64,000 nucleotides of DNA from JAFCUW01 sp049898325 (lineage in GTDB: Bacteria; Pseudomonadota; Gammaproteobacteria; Burkholderiales; Burkholderiaceae_D): assembly GCF_049898325.1 (NCBI RefSeq), contig NZ_JAFCXL010000002.1:1-64000 (forward strand), in the 5' to 3' direction. Below, piece by piece: positions 1 to 7,932 of the stretch. The translations under genes were made by a program, and so were the position numbers. Numbering within the stretch: the stretch's first letter is position 1; the number at the start of each line of letters is the position of its first letter. Below the pieces are notes generated by a model that saw nothing but the letters and a program-made list of their open reading frames with translations, was not told the DNA's origin and did no database searches.

Positions 1-865
1 AGGGCGTAGATCACTGCTCTGGCGCCGTGGATTAACAACGTCCGAAGATAACAGTCTCCCCGCTTGCTAATTCCGAGCAATGTCGGCTTGCCTCCGCTTG
101 AATGCTGTTTTGGCACCAAGCCCAGCCAAGCTGCGAGCTGACGCCCGCTGTCGAAACTCTTGGCATCGCCTACCGCTGCGACCATTGCACTAGCGGTGAG
201 CGGTCCGATACCAGGGATTTTTTCCAACTTGCGCGACAGTGGATTGCAACGATGCCACAACTGGATCTGCAGTTCCGTCTCATCGACTTGCCGATCAAGT
301 ACTTTCAGATGCGCCAGGAGTCGTTGCACCAGATTCTGGAAAACGCCACGTAGTTCGTCTTTCGCTTCCTCAAGCAGCAATGGGACACGTTGATATAGAT
401 GTGTGATTCCCTGCGGAATAACCAGGCCAAACTCAGCTAGAAGACCGCGGATCTGATTCGCTTGTGCCGTGCGTGCGCGAACCATTCCCAGCCGAGCTCT
501 ATGCAACGCCAACACCGCTTGCTGCTCGACATGTTTGATCGGCACGAAACGCATCGTCGGGCGCGTTACCGCTTCACAAATCGCTTCCGCATCTGCCGCG
601 TCATTTTTATTGGACTTCACGTAGGGCTTGACGAATTGCGGCGCCATGAGCTTGACAGTGTGCCCTTGGCGCTGCAGCTTACGAGCCCAATAATGAGCGC
701 TGCCACATGCTTCCATACCAATGAGACACGGCGTCAGATTGGCGAAGAATACTGCCATCTCATCCCGTTTGATCTGCTTTTCAGTACTGCCTTGCCATGG
801 TCATCGATCCCATGAACTTGAAATACGTTTTTTGCCAGATCGATGCCAATAGTTGTAACCATCAT
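1..865 (-). pseudogene. IS110-family transposase (DEDD recombinase), frameshifted and cut by the window edge
   Basis: This is the recombinase of an IS110-type element. Read on the minus strand from ATG at 865 (GGGAGG lies upstream), it begins with the IGIDLAKNVFQVHG motif carrying the first catalytic Asp. It continues with GMEACGSAHYW (Glu) and NKNDAADAEAICEA (two Asp), and near the left edge with the C-terminal transposase_20 region PGIGPLTASA and the serine motif QHSSGGKPTLLG. The frame breaks after about 28 codons: the T-run at 778-781 (AAAA on the coding strand) has four bases where the family reading (KAVLKKQIKRDEM) needs five. Downstream the second frame stays open to position 1, with no other lesion. 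Either the copy is recently inactivated or the assembly lost one base. The missing C-terminus lies outside the window. Confidence 0.85.
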
Positions 866-866
866 G

Positions 867-946
867 ATGGACGCCTCCCTCGATAAGTGGTTCCTCGACA
901 CGTCCACTTTGGAACATCTGATGCCGATACGGGTGGGGGCGTCCAT
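867..946 (-). other. nested inverted repeat upstream of the IS110 transposase
   Basis: A 9-bp perfect inverted repeat (ATGGACGCC at 867-875, GGCGTCCAT at 938-946) encloses a second 6-bp pair (AAGTGG at 885-890, CCACTT at 904-909). The segment lies directly before the transposase start and would fold if transcribed. In IS110-type elements a non-coding end encodes the bridge RNA that guides recombination. Assigning that role here is inference; it could instead be a recombinase or promoter structure. Confidence 0.4.
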
Positions 947-986
947 CCCATTGAAACCAGTCTATCACTGAGTTTCCAAGGCGCAT

Positions 987-1439
987 TCATTGTCGGTGCA
1001 CACGCCATCTCTGGCCGAATCGACTGAACGCCACTCCCGCGACGACACCAACGCAGGGTCCAAACGTCCAGATCAACAGTGTCACTGTTGATGCATGAAG
1101 CGGAAACTGTTCAAAGAACGTCGTCAGCAAACTCAATAGGGCAAGTCCAAAGGCGAGCGCACGGTACCTTCCGCCGGACAAGAATCCGCCGAGCGCGCCA
1201 GCGCAAAACGAACTGAGACCGATCGACAATTGAAGTGCGTACCACAGCGGATGACTGCTGTCGAAAGGCGCCTCCAGCCATCGTCCGGGATTCTCGCTCT
1301 GGCGTGACAGGAAGCTAAAACCGACCAGCACGAGCAGCGGGACAATCGTCTTCAGGCCGAGTTGCGCAAGCCATCCGACCGTGAGGCCCAACCATAGTTT
1401 CGCTTTTTTGGGCGGCTCTGCCGGAGGTGATTCGCGCAT
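987..1439 (-). CDS. hypothetical membrane protein, 150 aa
   Basis: I do not recognise a named family. The protein has a short basic, proline-rich N-terminus (about residues 1-18), then about four hydrophobic segments near residues 22-45, 65-88, 93-110 and 116-138, and a basic tail. It is probably an inner-membrane protein. There is no clear Shine-Dalgarno sequence before the ATG. The gene lies immediately beside the insertion sequence, and the codon choice looks less GC3-rich than in later genes. This fits accessory DNA next to an IS, although the case is weak. No neighbour suggests a function. Confidence 0.55.
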   Translation of the reverse strand: MRESPPAEPPKKAKLWLGLTVGWLAQLGLKTIVPLLVLVGFSFLSRQSENPGRWLEAPFDSSHPLWYALQLSIGLSSFCAGALGGFLSGGRYRALAFGLALLSLLTTFFEQFPLHASTVTLLIWTFGPCVGVVAGVAFSRFGQRWRVHRQ

Positions 1440-1671
1440 CTTGTGGGTGGCTGGCCTTGGTGAAAGAACGGGTGGTGTGCTTGTGCGCTGCTGGCTAAAA
1501 ACAGTCTCGACGTCAGATCATGTACGGGGGCCGTTCTGCGCGAACGGGGATTGCCAAGCGTCCGCTTTTTGCCGATCACGGCCGCTGCATGGCCCAGTGT
1601 ACGAGAATGTTACTATTCATGCAATCTTTCACGTTTCGGCCGTGTTTTGCAAGCCCCGCTAGCGGGAGAAG

Positions 1672-3615
1672 ATGTCGGTAGCGCGGTGCTGGTTCGCCCC
1701 AGTTCGCGTTTTTACACAGCCTGGACACGGTGCGGACAGCCATCTCCATCTGGCGCCAAAATTTCACGCCGGTTTCACCGTCGCCATCCTATCCTGCGCC
1801 CTGGTCCACCTTTTCATCGCAAACACATTGAACAAGATCATCGCGTCACTGGGACTGCTTCTGAGCCTGTCAGTCATCGCCAGCCCGCTACAGGCAGCGC
1901 CGGATGTTGGTGCGGAAGTCGCCAGGCTCTTGCGTGAGCAGGGACTGCAGGGCGCGGTCTGGACGACGCTGGACCGGCAAGGTGCTGCTGGCGTCAGCAA
2001 CGCACGGACCGGCGCACCGATGGCTGTCACTCAGGCGGTGCAGGTCGGTTCCATTGCCAAGACGGTGCTCGCCGTCGGCATCCTGCGCCTGGTCAGCGAA
2101 GGCCGCCTGTCCCTCGATGCACCGGTCGCGCAACTGCTGCCTGGCATACGGTTCGACAATCCCTGGGAAGCGAGCGACCCGGTGCGCGTGCGCCACTTGC
2201 TCGATCATACGGCCGGGCTGGACGACGCGCGTCTGTGGCACGTGTTCAGCATGCGCGCCGCCGCCGATACGCCACTCGCCGCGGCCTTCCCGCCCGACAC
2301 GGGTTTGCTGCGTGTGCGGCAGCGTCCCGGCACGCGCTGCTCGTACTCGAACCTGGGCTACACGCTGCTCGGCATGGTCGTCGAGGCCGTCGCCGGCCAG
2401 GCCTACGAGTCCTATCTGGACCTTGTACTGCTTGCGCCACTGGGAATGCACGACAGCAGCTTTGCCTTCCATACGCAGGAGCGTGAGCCGCGCCTGGCCA
2501 TGGGGCACTTCGAGCATGGCGTCGCGCATGCGGCGGTGCCTACTTACGTACGGCCAGCCGGCCAGTTCACCACCACCGCCGCCGACATGGGCCGCCTCGC
2601 GCGTTTCCTGATGAGCGATGGCCGGCTTGCGGGTCAACCGTTTATCGATGCGGCGCTGCTGCGGCAGATGGGCGAGCCGCTTACTACCGAAGCGGCCCGC
2701 GCGGGCTTGCGCGCGGGCTTTGGCCTGGGCTTGCGCCGCGTCGATCGGCACGGTGTCCTGGCCAAGTGCCACGGTGGCAGTACGGTCGGCTTCCGCGCCA
2801 TGCTGTGCCTGTTTCCGGATACACAGCAGGCATTCTTTATCGCCATCAATTCCGATAGCGAAGTCGCCGACTACGCGAAATTCGACGCCATGCTGATCCG
2901 CGCGCTCATGCCCGCCGCGCCGCGCACGCCGCCGCTTGCTGCGCCGCGCTTCGCGAACGGCGCACGGGACGGCTGGTATGTGGCCACGCCGAATCGTTTC
3001 CACACCTTCCGCTTCATCGATACGGTGTTCAACCCGGTTCACGTCAGCAGCGACAGGCAGTCGCTCACGCTCGTGTCACCGCAGTCCGCCGCGCTCACGC
3101 TGCAGCACGTGGAAGGCGGGCTGTTTCGTGCGCCTGACAAGCAGCAGGCATCGCACGCCTTCATGATCGCACCGGCAGGACCGGCAGTCATGAGCACCGG
3201 GACCCAGAGCTACGAGCAGGTGCCGCCGTGGTATCTGCCCTTGCTGTGGTTCAGCACAAGCGCCGGCGTGCTCGGGCTTGCCTATATTATCGTCACGCCG
3301 CTCCTGCGGCTTGCCAGGCGCCGCATGGCGTGGCGCGATCCCCTGTTGGCGCCCTTCGTCGGCGTGCTGGCCCTGCTGCTGCCGCTTCCCTTGTTCTATC
3401 AGCAGTCCTTCCTGCAGCTGGGAGAGCTCACCGCTGCCAGCGCGCTGCTCGCTGTCGTTACCGCGGCGCTGCCTGCGACGATGCTCGCCGGGCTGGGGGG
3501 CGTGCTGCGGCGGCGCCACAGTGCGCGCGCGGACGCGATCGCGATGCTGGCGGTTCTGCAGTTGAGCGTGCTGCTCGCATGCTGGGGCCTGCTGCCGCTG
3601 CGCCTGTGGGTATGA
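1672..3615 (+). CDS. membrane-anchored serine hydrolase, beta-lactamase class C / S12 family
   Basis: This is a penicillin-binding-protein-like hydrolase whose substrate is unknown; it may be a D-Ala-D-Ala-type peptidase or an esterase. Numbered from the ATG, the catalytic SxxK is SIAK (127-130), the YxN motif is YSN (225-227), and HGG (367-369) takes the place of the KTG box. The last 150 residues add about four hydrophobic helices, so the catalytic domain is held in the membrane by its C-terminus. The first ATG has GGGAG only three bases upstream. A TTG at 1828 would begin directly with a clean signal peptide (LNKIIASLGLLLSLSVIAS), so the true start may be there. A response regulator and kinase follow in the same direction after about 130 bases, so the hydrolase could be linked to their signal. 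The family call is firm; the substrate is not. Confidence 0.85.
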   Translation: MSVARCWFAPVRVFTQPGHGADSHLHLAPKFHAGFTVAILSCALVHLFIANTLNKIIASLGLLLSLSVIASPLQAAPDVGAEVARLLREQGLQGAVWTTLDRQGAAGVSNARTGAPMAVTQAVQVGSIAKTVLAVGILRLVSEGRLSLDAPVAQLLPGIRFDNPWEASDPVRVRHLLDHTAGLDDARLWHVFSMRAAADTPLAAAFPPDTGLLRVRQRPGTRCSYSNLGYTLLGMVVEAVAGQAYESYLDLVLLAPLGMHDSSFAFHTQEREPRLAMGHFEHGVAHAAVPTYVRPAGQFTTTAADMGRLARFLMSDGRLAGQPFIDAALLRQMGEPLTTEAARAGLRAGFGLGLRRVDRHGVLAKCHGGSTVGFRAMLCLFPDTQQAFFIAINSDSEVADYAKFDAMLIRALMPAAPRTPPLAAPRFANGARDGWYVATPNRFHTFRFIDTVFNPVHVSSDRQSLTLVSPQSAALTLQHVEGGLFRAPDKQQASHAFMIAPAGPAVMSTGTQSYEQVPPWYLPLLWFSTSAGVLGLAYIIVTPLLRLARRRMAWRDPLLAPFVGVLALLLPLPLFYQQSFLQLGELTAASALLAVVTAALPATMLAGLGGVLRRRHSARADAIAMLAVLQLSVLLACWGLLPLRLWV

Positions 3616-3742
3616 GTACCAGCGCCACGCCGACGCGGGCTATACTGGCGCGCATTGCTCCGTGCGAGCAGCCCTGCGGCCAGTCGAACCGCCTTTTTTG
3701 CAGCCGCAGCCGAAGCTGTCTGTCCGTCCTGGCATGGGAACC

Positions 3743-4444
3743 ATGAACCGTAGCGCCTTGAGCATCCTGGTGGTGGAAGACCACCCGACCATCGCGCGCC
3801 AGATCGTCGATTTTCTGGACGGTCTGCGCTGGCACACCGATCACGCCGCCACCGGCCGCCTCGCCATCGATCTGGCCACGCGCGAGCACTACGACGTCGT
3901 CCTGCTCGACCTGAACCTGCCCGACATCGACGGCGTGGAGGTTTGCCGCGCGATCAAGCAAAGCGCGCACTGCAACGTAGCGATCCTGATGCTCACGGCG
4001 CGCGACGCCTTCGAGGACAAGGCACGCGGCTTTCATGGCGGCGCGGACGACTACCTGACCAAGCCTTTCGATTTGCGCGAACTGGCCCTGCGCTGCGAAG
4101 CGCTGGCCAGGCGCCGACAACGCCATGTCAGCGCGACGATACGCGTCGGTGATCTCACGCTCTTGCCGCGGGAAAGGCGCGCCCTGTACGGCGAGCTGCC
4201 ACTGGCGCTGACGCAGACGGGCTTCAGGATCCTGGTGTTGCTGGCTTCCGCCTACCCGCATGCGCTCTCCCGCTCGGCCCTGATGCACGAGCTTTGGGGG
4301 GCGCAACCGCCTGACAGCGACGCCCTCAAATCGCATATCTATGCGCTGCGCAGGCAGCTCGACCTGGCGGGCGGCTTGAACATGATCGCCACCATCCCCC
4401 AGCTGGGCTATCGACTCATGGCGCCAGCGGCCGACCATGTTTAG
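3743..4444 (+). CDS. OmpR/PhoB-family response regulator
   Basis: This is a DNA-binding response regulator of about 233 residues. The receiver domain (6-120) has the acidic pair E12/D13, phospho-acceptor D56 in the LLDLNLPD motif, T85 and K107. The C-terminal winged helix (about 130-228) ends with the typical LKSHIYALRRQL and GYRL signatures. I start at ATG 3743 because the receiver begins six residues later; the reading frame is open further upstream and ATG 3734 is an alternative. The stop overlaps the start of the following histidine kinase by eight bases, so the two are translationally coupled and form one two-component system. The upstream serine hydrolase is a possible target or operon partner (inference). 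Confidence 0.92.
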   Translation: MNRSALSILVVEDHPTIARQIVDFLDGLRWHTDHAATGRLAIDLATREHYDVVLLDLNLPDIDGVEVCRAIKQSAHCNVAILMLTARDAFEDKARGFHGGADDYLTKPFDLRELALRCEALARRRQRHVSATIRVGDLTLLPRERRALYGELPLALTQTGFRILVLLASAYPHALSRSALMHELWGAQPPDSDALKSHIYALRRQLDLAGGLNMIATIPQLGYRLMAPAADHV

Positions 4445-5657
4445 GTCGATTCGCCATGGCCTGTTTGCCGCACTGGCCGGCTTTACCGTATTGATCTGCG
4501 TGTGCTACACGGGGCTGATCCTGGTCATCGCGTATGTGACCGAAGACATGCTGATCGACCGCCTCCTGCAGCGCGAGGCCGACACGGTCATTGCGCACGC
4601 GCGCCAGCACGGCACGGCCGGCCAGCCATCGAACGAGATGATCCGCGCGTATGCCAGCGTGGCGGCGCTGCCTCTCCCGGTGCGCGAGGCGGTGCGCTCT
4701 GGTCGCCGGCGTGCGGAGATCTTCACCGATACCGGCCGCCACTACCATCTGCGCACCATCGTCCTGGCAGCGGGTTCTGGCACGCAAAGCCTCTACCTGG
4801 TGGCCGATGTCACGCCACTGCTGGTGGTGTCGAAACTCGTGCGCGAAGTCGGGGGCGTGCTGGCCGCCGTGGCGCTTGGCCTGATTGGCCTGGCCTTGTT
4901 GCTGGCCTACCTGCTTTCCAGGCGCCTGGTCGCGCCCCTGCAGCGATTGGCGAGCGAGGTACGCGACATCCGGCCGGGAGCGCCAATCGAACTGGGCGCC
5001 CGCCGGCGCCGCGATGAAATCGGCTACCTCGCAGACCGACTCGGTAGCACGATCGCGGAACTGCACGCCGCCCTGGCACGCGAACAGGCATTTACGCGCG
5101 ATGTCAGCCACGAGCTGCGTACACCGCTGACGGTGATGAAGAATACCTTCGTCCAGTTGGGCGTCCAGCCGCCTGGCGAACGCGACGTGGCGCAGCTGCG
5201 TGCCGGCGTCGATGCCATGGCCGATACCGTCGGCGTGCTGTTCGCCCTGGCGCGCGCCGAGCATATCGCGGACCAAACGTTCGACCTGCGCGGATGTATC
5301 GAGGAATGCCTGTTGCGCCTGGTCGATGACGACTGGACCGGCGAACGCCTGCTGCTCGATCTGCCGGATCGCCTGCAGGTGACCGGCAACCGCCATCTAT
5401 CGACCCTGCTCATGAATAATTGCCTCGGCAATGCACTGTTTCATGGCGGGCCAGCCTCCAGGCTGGAACTGACGTTTGCGCAAGGGCGGCTGACCGTGAA
5501 GAACAGCGTGGATCCCTGCGCGGGCGGCGCGATGCAAGGCTTCCTGCACGGCCAGAATCTGCTGCTGCGCATTGCCGCCGCCATGGACTGGGACGTGTGC
5601 CTGCATGCCGGTGTGCGGGACTACCGGGTGGAGATCGTGCCCCGGCGCGATAGCTGA
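4437..5657 (+). CDS. sensor histidine kinase, HAMP type
   Basis: This is a membrane sensor kinase of 406 aa paired with the overlapping OmpR-type regulator. A first membrane helix lies near residues 12-34 and a periplasmic loop of about 100 residues follows. A second helix is near 138-161, then a HAMP domain, and a HisKA dimerisation domain with the phospho-accepting H225 in DVSHELRTPLT. The N-box (LLMNNCLGNALFHG, about 324-337) can be recognised. After it the ATPase domain is short, and I cannot see a standard DxGxG box: the corresponding stretch reads NSVDPCAGG. The ATP-binding half is therefore divergent, though probably functional since the H-box is intact. The signal it senses is unknown. 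Confidence 0.9.
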   Translation: MFRSIRHGLFAALAGFTVLICVCYTGLILVIAYVTEDMLIDRLLQREADTVIAHARQHGTAGQPSNEMIRAYASVAALPLPVREAVRSGRRRAEIFTDTGRHYHLRTIVLAAGSGTQSLYLVADVTPLLVVSKLVREVGGVLAAVALGLIGLALLLAYLLSRRLVAPLQRLASEVRDIRPGAPIELGARRRRDEIGYLADRLGSTIAELHAALAREQAFTRDVSHELRTPLTVMKNTFVQLGVQPPGERDVAQLRAGVDAMADTVGVLFALARAEHIADQTFDLRGCIEECLLRLVDDDWTGERLLLDLPDRLQVTGNRHLSTLLMNNCLGNALFHGGPASRLELTFAQGRLTVKNSVDPCAGGAMQGFLHGQNLLLRIAAAMDWDVCLHAGVRDYRVEIVPRRDS

Positions 5658-5731
5658 GCATCGAACGATTTCCCCTTGCATGAGAACCTTGCGATCCATG
5701 CAGGTAAGGCGATCCTGAGTCCGACAGGCTG

Positions 5732-7834
5732 CTAGGCGTCGGCGGCCACCAACTGCTCGAACTGCGCCAGCGGCATCGGCCGCGCCAGCAGATAGCCCTG
5801 CAGCGCGGTGCAGCCGGCCGCGTGCAGCACGGCCAGTTGCGATTCCGTTTCCACGCCCTCGGCGGTGCTTTGCAGACCGAGCTTGCGGGCGAAGGCGATG
5901 ATGATTTCGACGATGGCGGCCGATTTCGGGTCGCTGTCGCAATCGCGCACGAAGGACTGGTCGATTTTCAGGCTGACCAGGGGAAAGCGGTGGATGTAGC
6001 TGAGCGAGGAAAAGCCGATGCCGAAGTCGTCGATGGCGAAGTGCAAGCCGCCCCGCTGCAGCGCAAGCATGGTCTGCAGGGTCTGTTCCACGTTGTCCAC
6101 CAGCGCGCTTTCGGTCAGCTCCAGCACCAGCCGGCGCGGGTCGGCGCCCGCTTCGGCCAGCAGCGCCAGCGCGTGGCGGGCGAAGTCCGGCTGGCGCAAC
6201 TGGTGCGCGCTGACGTTGATCGACAGTGTCAGCAGCGACAGCCGGGGATCGCGCGCCCACTGCGCCAGGCACGCGCTGGCCTGGCGCAGCACCCAGTCGC
6301 CGATCGGCACGATCAGGCCGGTCGCTTCGGCCACCTCGATAAACGCGCCGGGGCTCACCAGGGCGCCGCGCGGATGGTGCCAGCGCAGCAGCGCTTCGGC
6401 GCCCACCACGTGGCGCTGCAGGTCGAACTGGGCTTGAAAGTACAGCTCGAACTGCGCCGCCTCGATCGCCGTACCGAGCTGCGTGGTCAGTTCGGCGCGC
6501 CGCTCGACAGCCTGCTGCATCGACTGGTCGAAAAACCGCACGGTGTTGCGCCCGGCCGCCTTCGCTTCGTACAGGGCGATATCGGCTTGCTTGAACAGGC
6601 TGTCGGGCGAGGACCCGGCCGCGCCGTCGAACAGCGTCACCCCCATGCTGGGCGTGATGCTGTGGCTATAGCGGTCGAGCCGGTAGGGGGCGCTCAGCAC
6701 CGCCGTCAGGCTGGCACACACGCGGGCCGCCTCGGCGCGCGCCTCCTCCAGGCAGGACCAGGCGGCGTCGAGGATGACGATGAATTCGTCGCCGCCCAGG
6801 CGGCCGACGAAGGCGCTGGCGCCGACGCTGGCGCGCAGGCGCTGCGCCACTTGCTGGAGCAGCAGGTCGCCCACGTCGTGACCCTCGGTGTCGTTGAGGG
6901 TTTTGAAGTAATCGAGATCGATCACCAACAGGCTGCCGCAGTGCCCCGTGCGCGCGCCGGCGGCCAGCGCCAGCGCCAGCCGGTCCTGCAGGAAGCGGCG
7001 GTTGGGCAGTCCCGTCAGGTAGTCGTGGTTGGCCGAGGCGGTCAGGCGCCGCTCGAGGTCCTTGCGCTCGGTCAGGTCGGTATTGGTGCCGGCGACCCGG
7101 GTGGCGGCGCCGGCGCCGTCACGCACGATGAAGCCCTTGCTTAGCACTGGCACGTAATGGCCCTGGCGATGGCGCATCGAAAATTCGATGGCGTAGCTTG
7201 ATTCACCACTGGTCAGGATGTTTTTGAGAAAACTGTCGACCCGGTCGCGGTCGCCCGCGTGCACCAGCGAGGACCACAACTGGGGGCTGGCCGGCAGCGC
7301 GTCGGCGGGGTAGCCCAGCATGTCCCACCAGCGCGGCGAGTAATACAGCTGCTGTGTCACCAGGTCCCAGTCCCAGCTGGCCTCGTCGGAGCCGCGCAGC
7401 ACCAGTTGCAGGCGCTGTTCGGACCGTTGCAGGGCCTGCTCGGCGGTTTTCAGCGCCGTGCAGTCGGTAAAACACACCACCGCCGAGTGCAAGGCGCCGT
7501 GGGCGTCGAACACGGGATAGGCGTTGCAGATGAGCCAGCGGATGGCCCCGCCCTGGCGTACGCCCAGCACCAGGTCGGTGACGGCGCTGCGCTCGCGCAG
7601 GGTGCGGGCGGCGGGAAATTCGTCCACCGCCATCGGCGTGCCGTCGGGGTGGATGAAGTGCCACACGGGGTCGCGCGTCACTTTGCCGCGCAGCTCGGCG
7701 GCGCCACGGCCCAGCAAACGCTGGGCAGCCAGGTTGGCCGCCACGATGGCCGAATCCTTGTCGTGCACCACCACGCCGGCTGGCAAATGGTCCAGTAACA
7801 TCGTATCAAGGACGATGGTGGTCGATGTCTGCAA
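5732..7834 (-). CDS. PAS-PAS-GGDEF-EAL cyclic-di-GMP turnover protein
   Basis: This is a cytoplasmic protein of 700 aa with two PAS sensor domains (about 10-130 and 140-255), a diguanylate cyclase domain (about 262-435) and a phosphodiesterase domain (about 450-695). The cyclase active site is intact (GGDEF, 347-351). The phosphodiesterase keeps EAL (480-482), the SINVS segment and DDFGIG (602-607), so both activities could be present. The residues nine before GGDEF are GASA, so there is no RxxD inhibitory I-site. There is no signal peptide or membrane helix. It lies about 100 bases downstream of the minus-strand MFS gene and converges with the histidine kinase. The PAS ligand is unknown. Confidence 0.93.
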   Translation of the reverse strand: MQTSTTIVLDTMLLDHLPAGVVVHDKDSAIVAANLAAQRLLGRGAAELRGKVTRDPVWHFIHPDGTPMAVDEFPAARTLRERSAVTDLVLGVRQGGAIRWLICNAYPVFDAHGALHSAVVCFTDCTALKTAEQALQRSEQRLQLVLRGSDEASWDWDLVTQQLYYSPRWWDMLGYPADALPASPQLWSSLVHAGDRDRVDSFLKNILTSGESSYAIEFSMRHRQGHYVPVLSKGFIVRDGAGAATRVAGTNTDLTERKDLERRLTASANHDYLTGLPNRRFLQDRLALALAAGARTGHCGSLLVIDLDYFKTLNDTEGHDVGDLLLQQVAQRLRASVGASAFVGRLGGDEFIVILDAAWSCLEEARAEAARVCASLTAVLSAPYRLDRYSHSITPSMGVTLFDGAAGSSPDSLFKQADIALYEAKAAGRNTVRFFDQSMQQAVERRAELTTQLGTAIEAAQFELYFQAQFDLQRHVVGAEALLRWHHPRGALVSPGAFIEVAEATGLIVPIGDWVLRQASACLAQWARDPRLSLLTLSINVSAHQLRQPDFARHALALLAEAGADPRRLVLELTESALVDNVEQTLQTMLALQRGGLHFAIDDFGIGFSSLSYIHRFPLVSLKIDQSFVRDCDSDPKSAAIVEIIIAFARKLGLQSTAEGVETESQLAVLHAAGCTALQGYLLARPMPLAQFEQLVAADA

Positions 7835-7932
7835 AGACCTCCCTGCGTAAAGGTGAACTATTTACCAGGGTCTATTTTGCCATTGCCTTGGCGCGGCGGG
7901 CGCACTGCTGCGGCAGCGGCCGCGGGGATGGT

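Larger units (their letters stand above)
1..950 (-). mobile_element. IS110-family insertion sequence, 5' part, cut by the window edge
   Basis: The element is recognised by its DEDD-type transposase and runs off the left edge, so only the promoter-side end and most of the transposase are seen. IS110 elements usually lack terminal inverted repeats and target duplications, so the right boundary cannot be fixed exactly. The inverted repeat ending at 946 and the next gene ending at 987 bracket it to roughly 946-986. No second copy of the element was noticed in the window. Confidence 0.75.

Noticed and set aside
774..786. Programmed frameshift for normal IS110 transposase expression
   Set aside because: IS110-family transposases are normally made from one continuous frame, and the run of four A is weak for slippage; a mutation or assembly error is simpler.
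102..815. Plus-strand frames within the insertion sequence
   Set aside because: They are antisense to the IS110 transposase, whose catalytic motifs are all on the minus strand.
1440..1671. Short frames between the membrane protein and the serine hydrolase
   Set aside because: No ribosome site, no conserved features and mixed codon use; I see only a promoter-sized gap.
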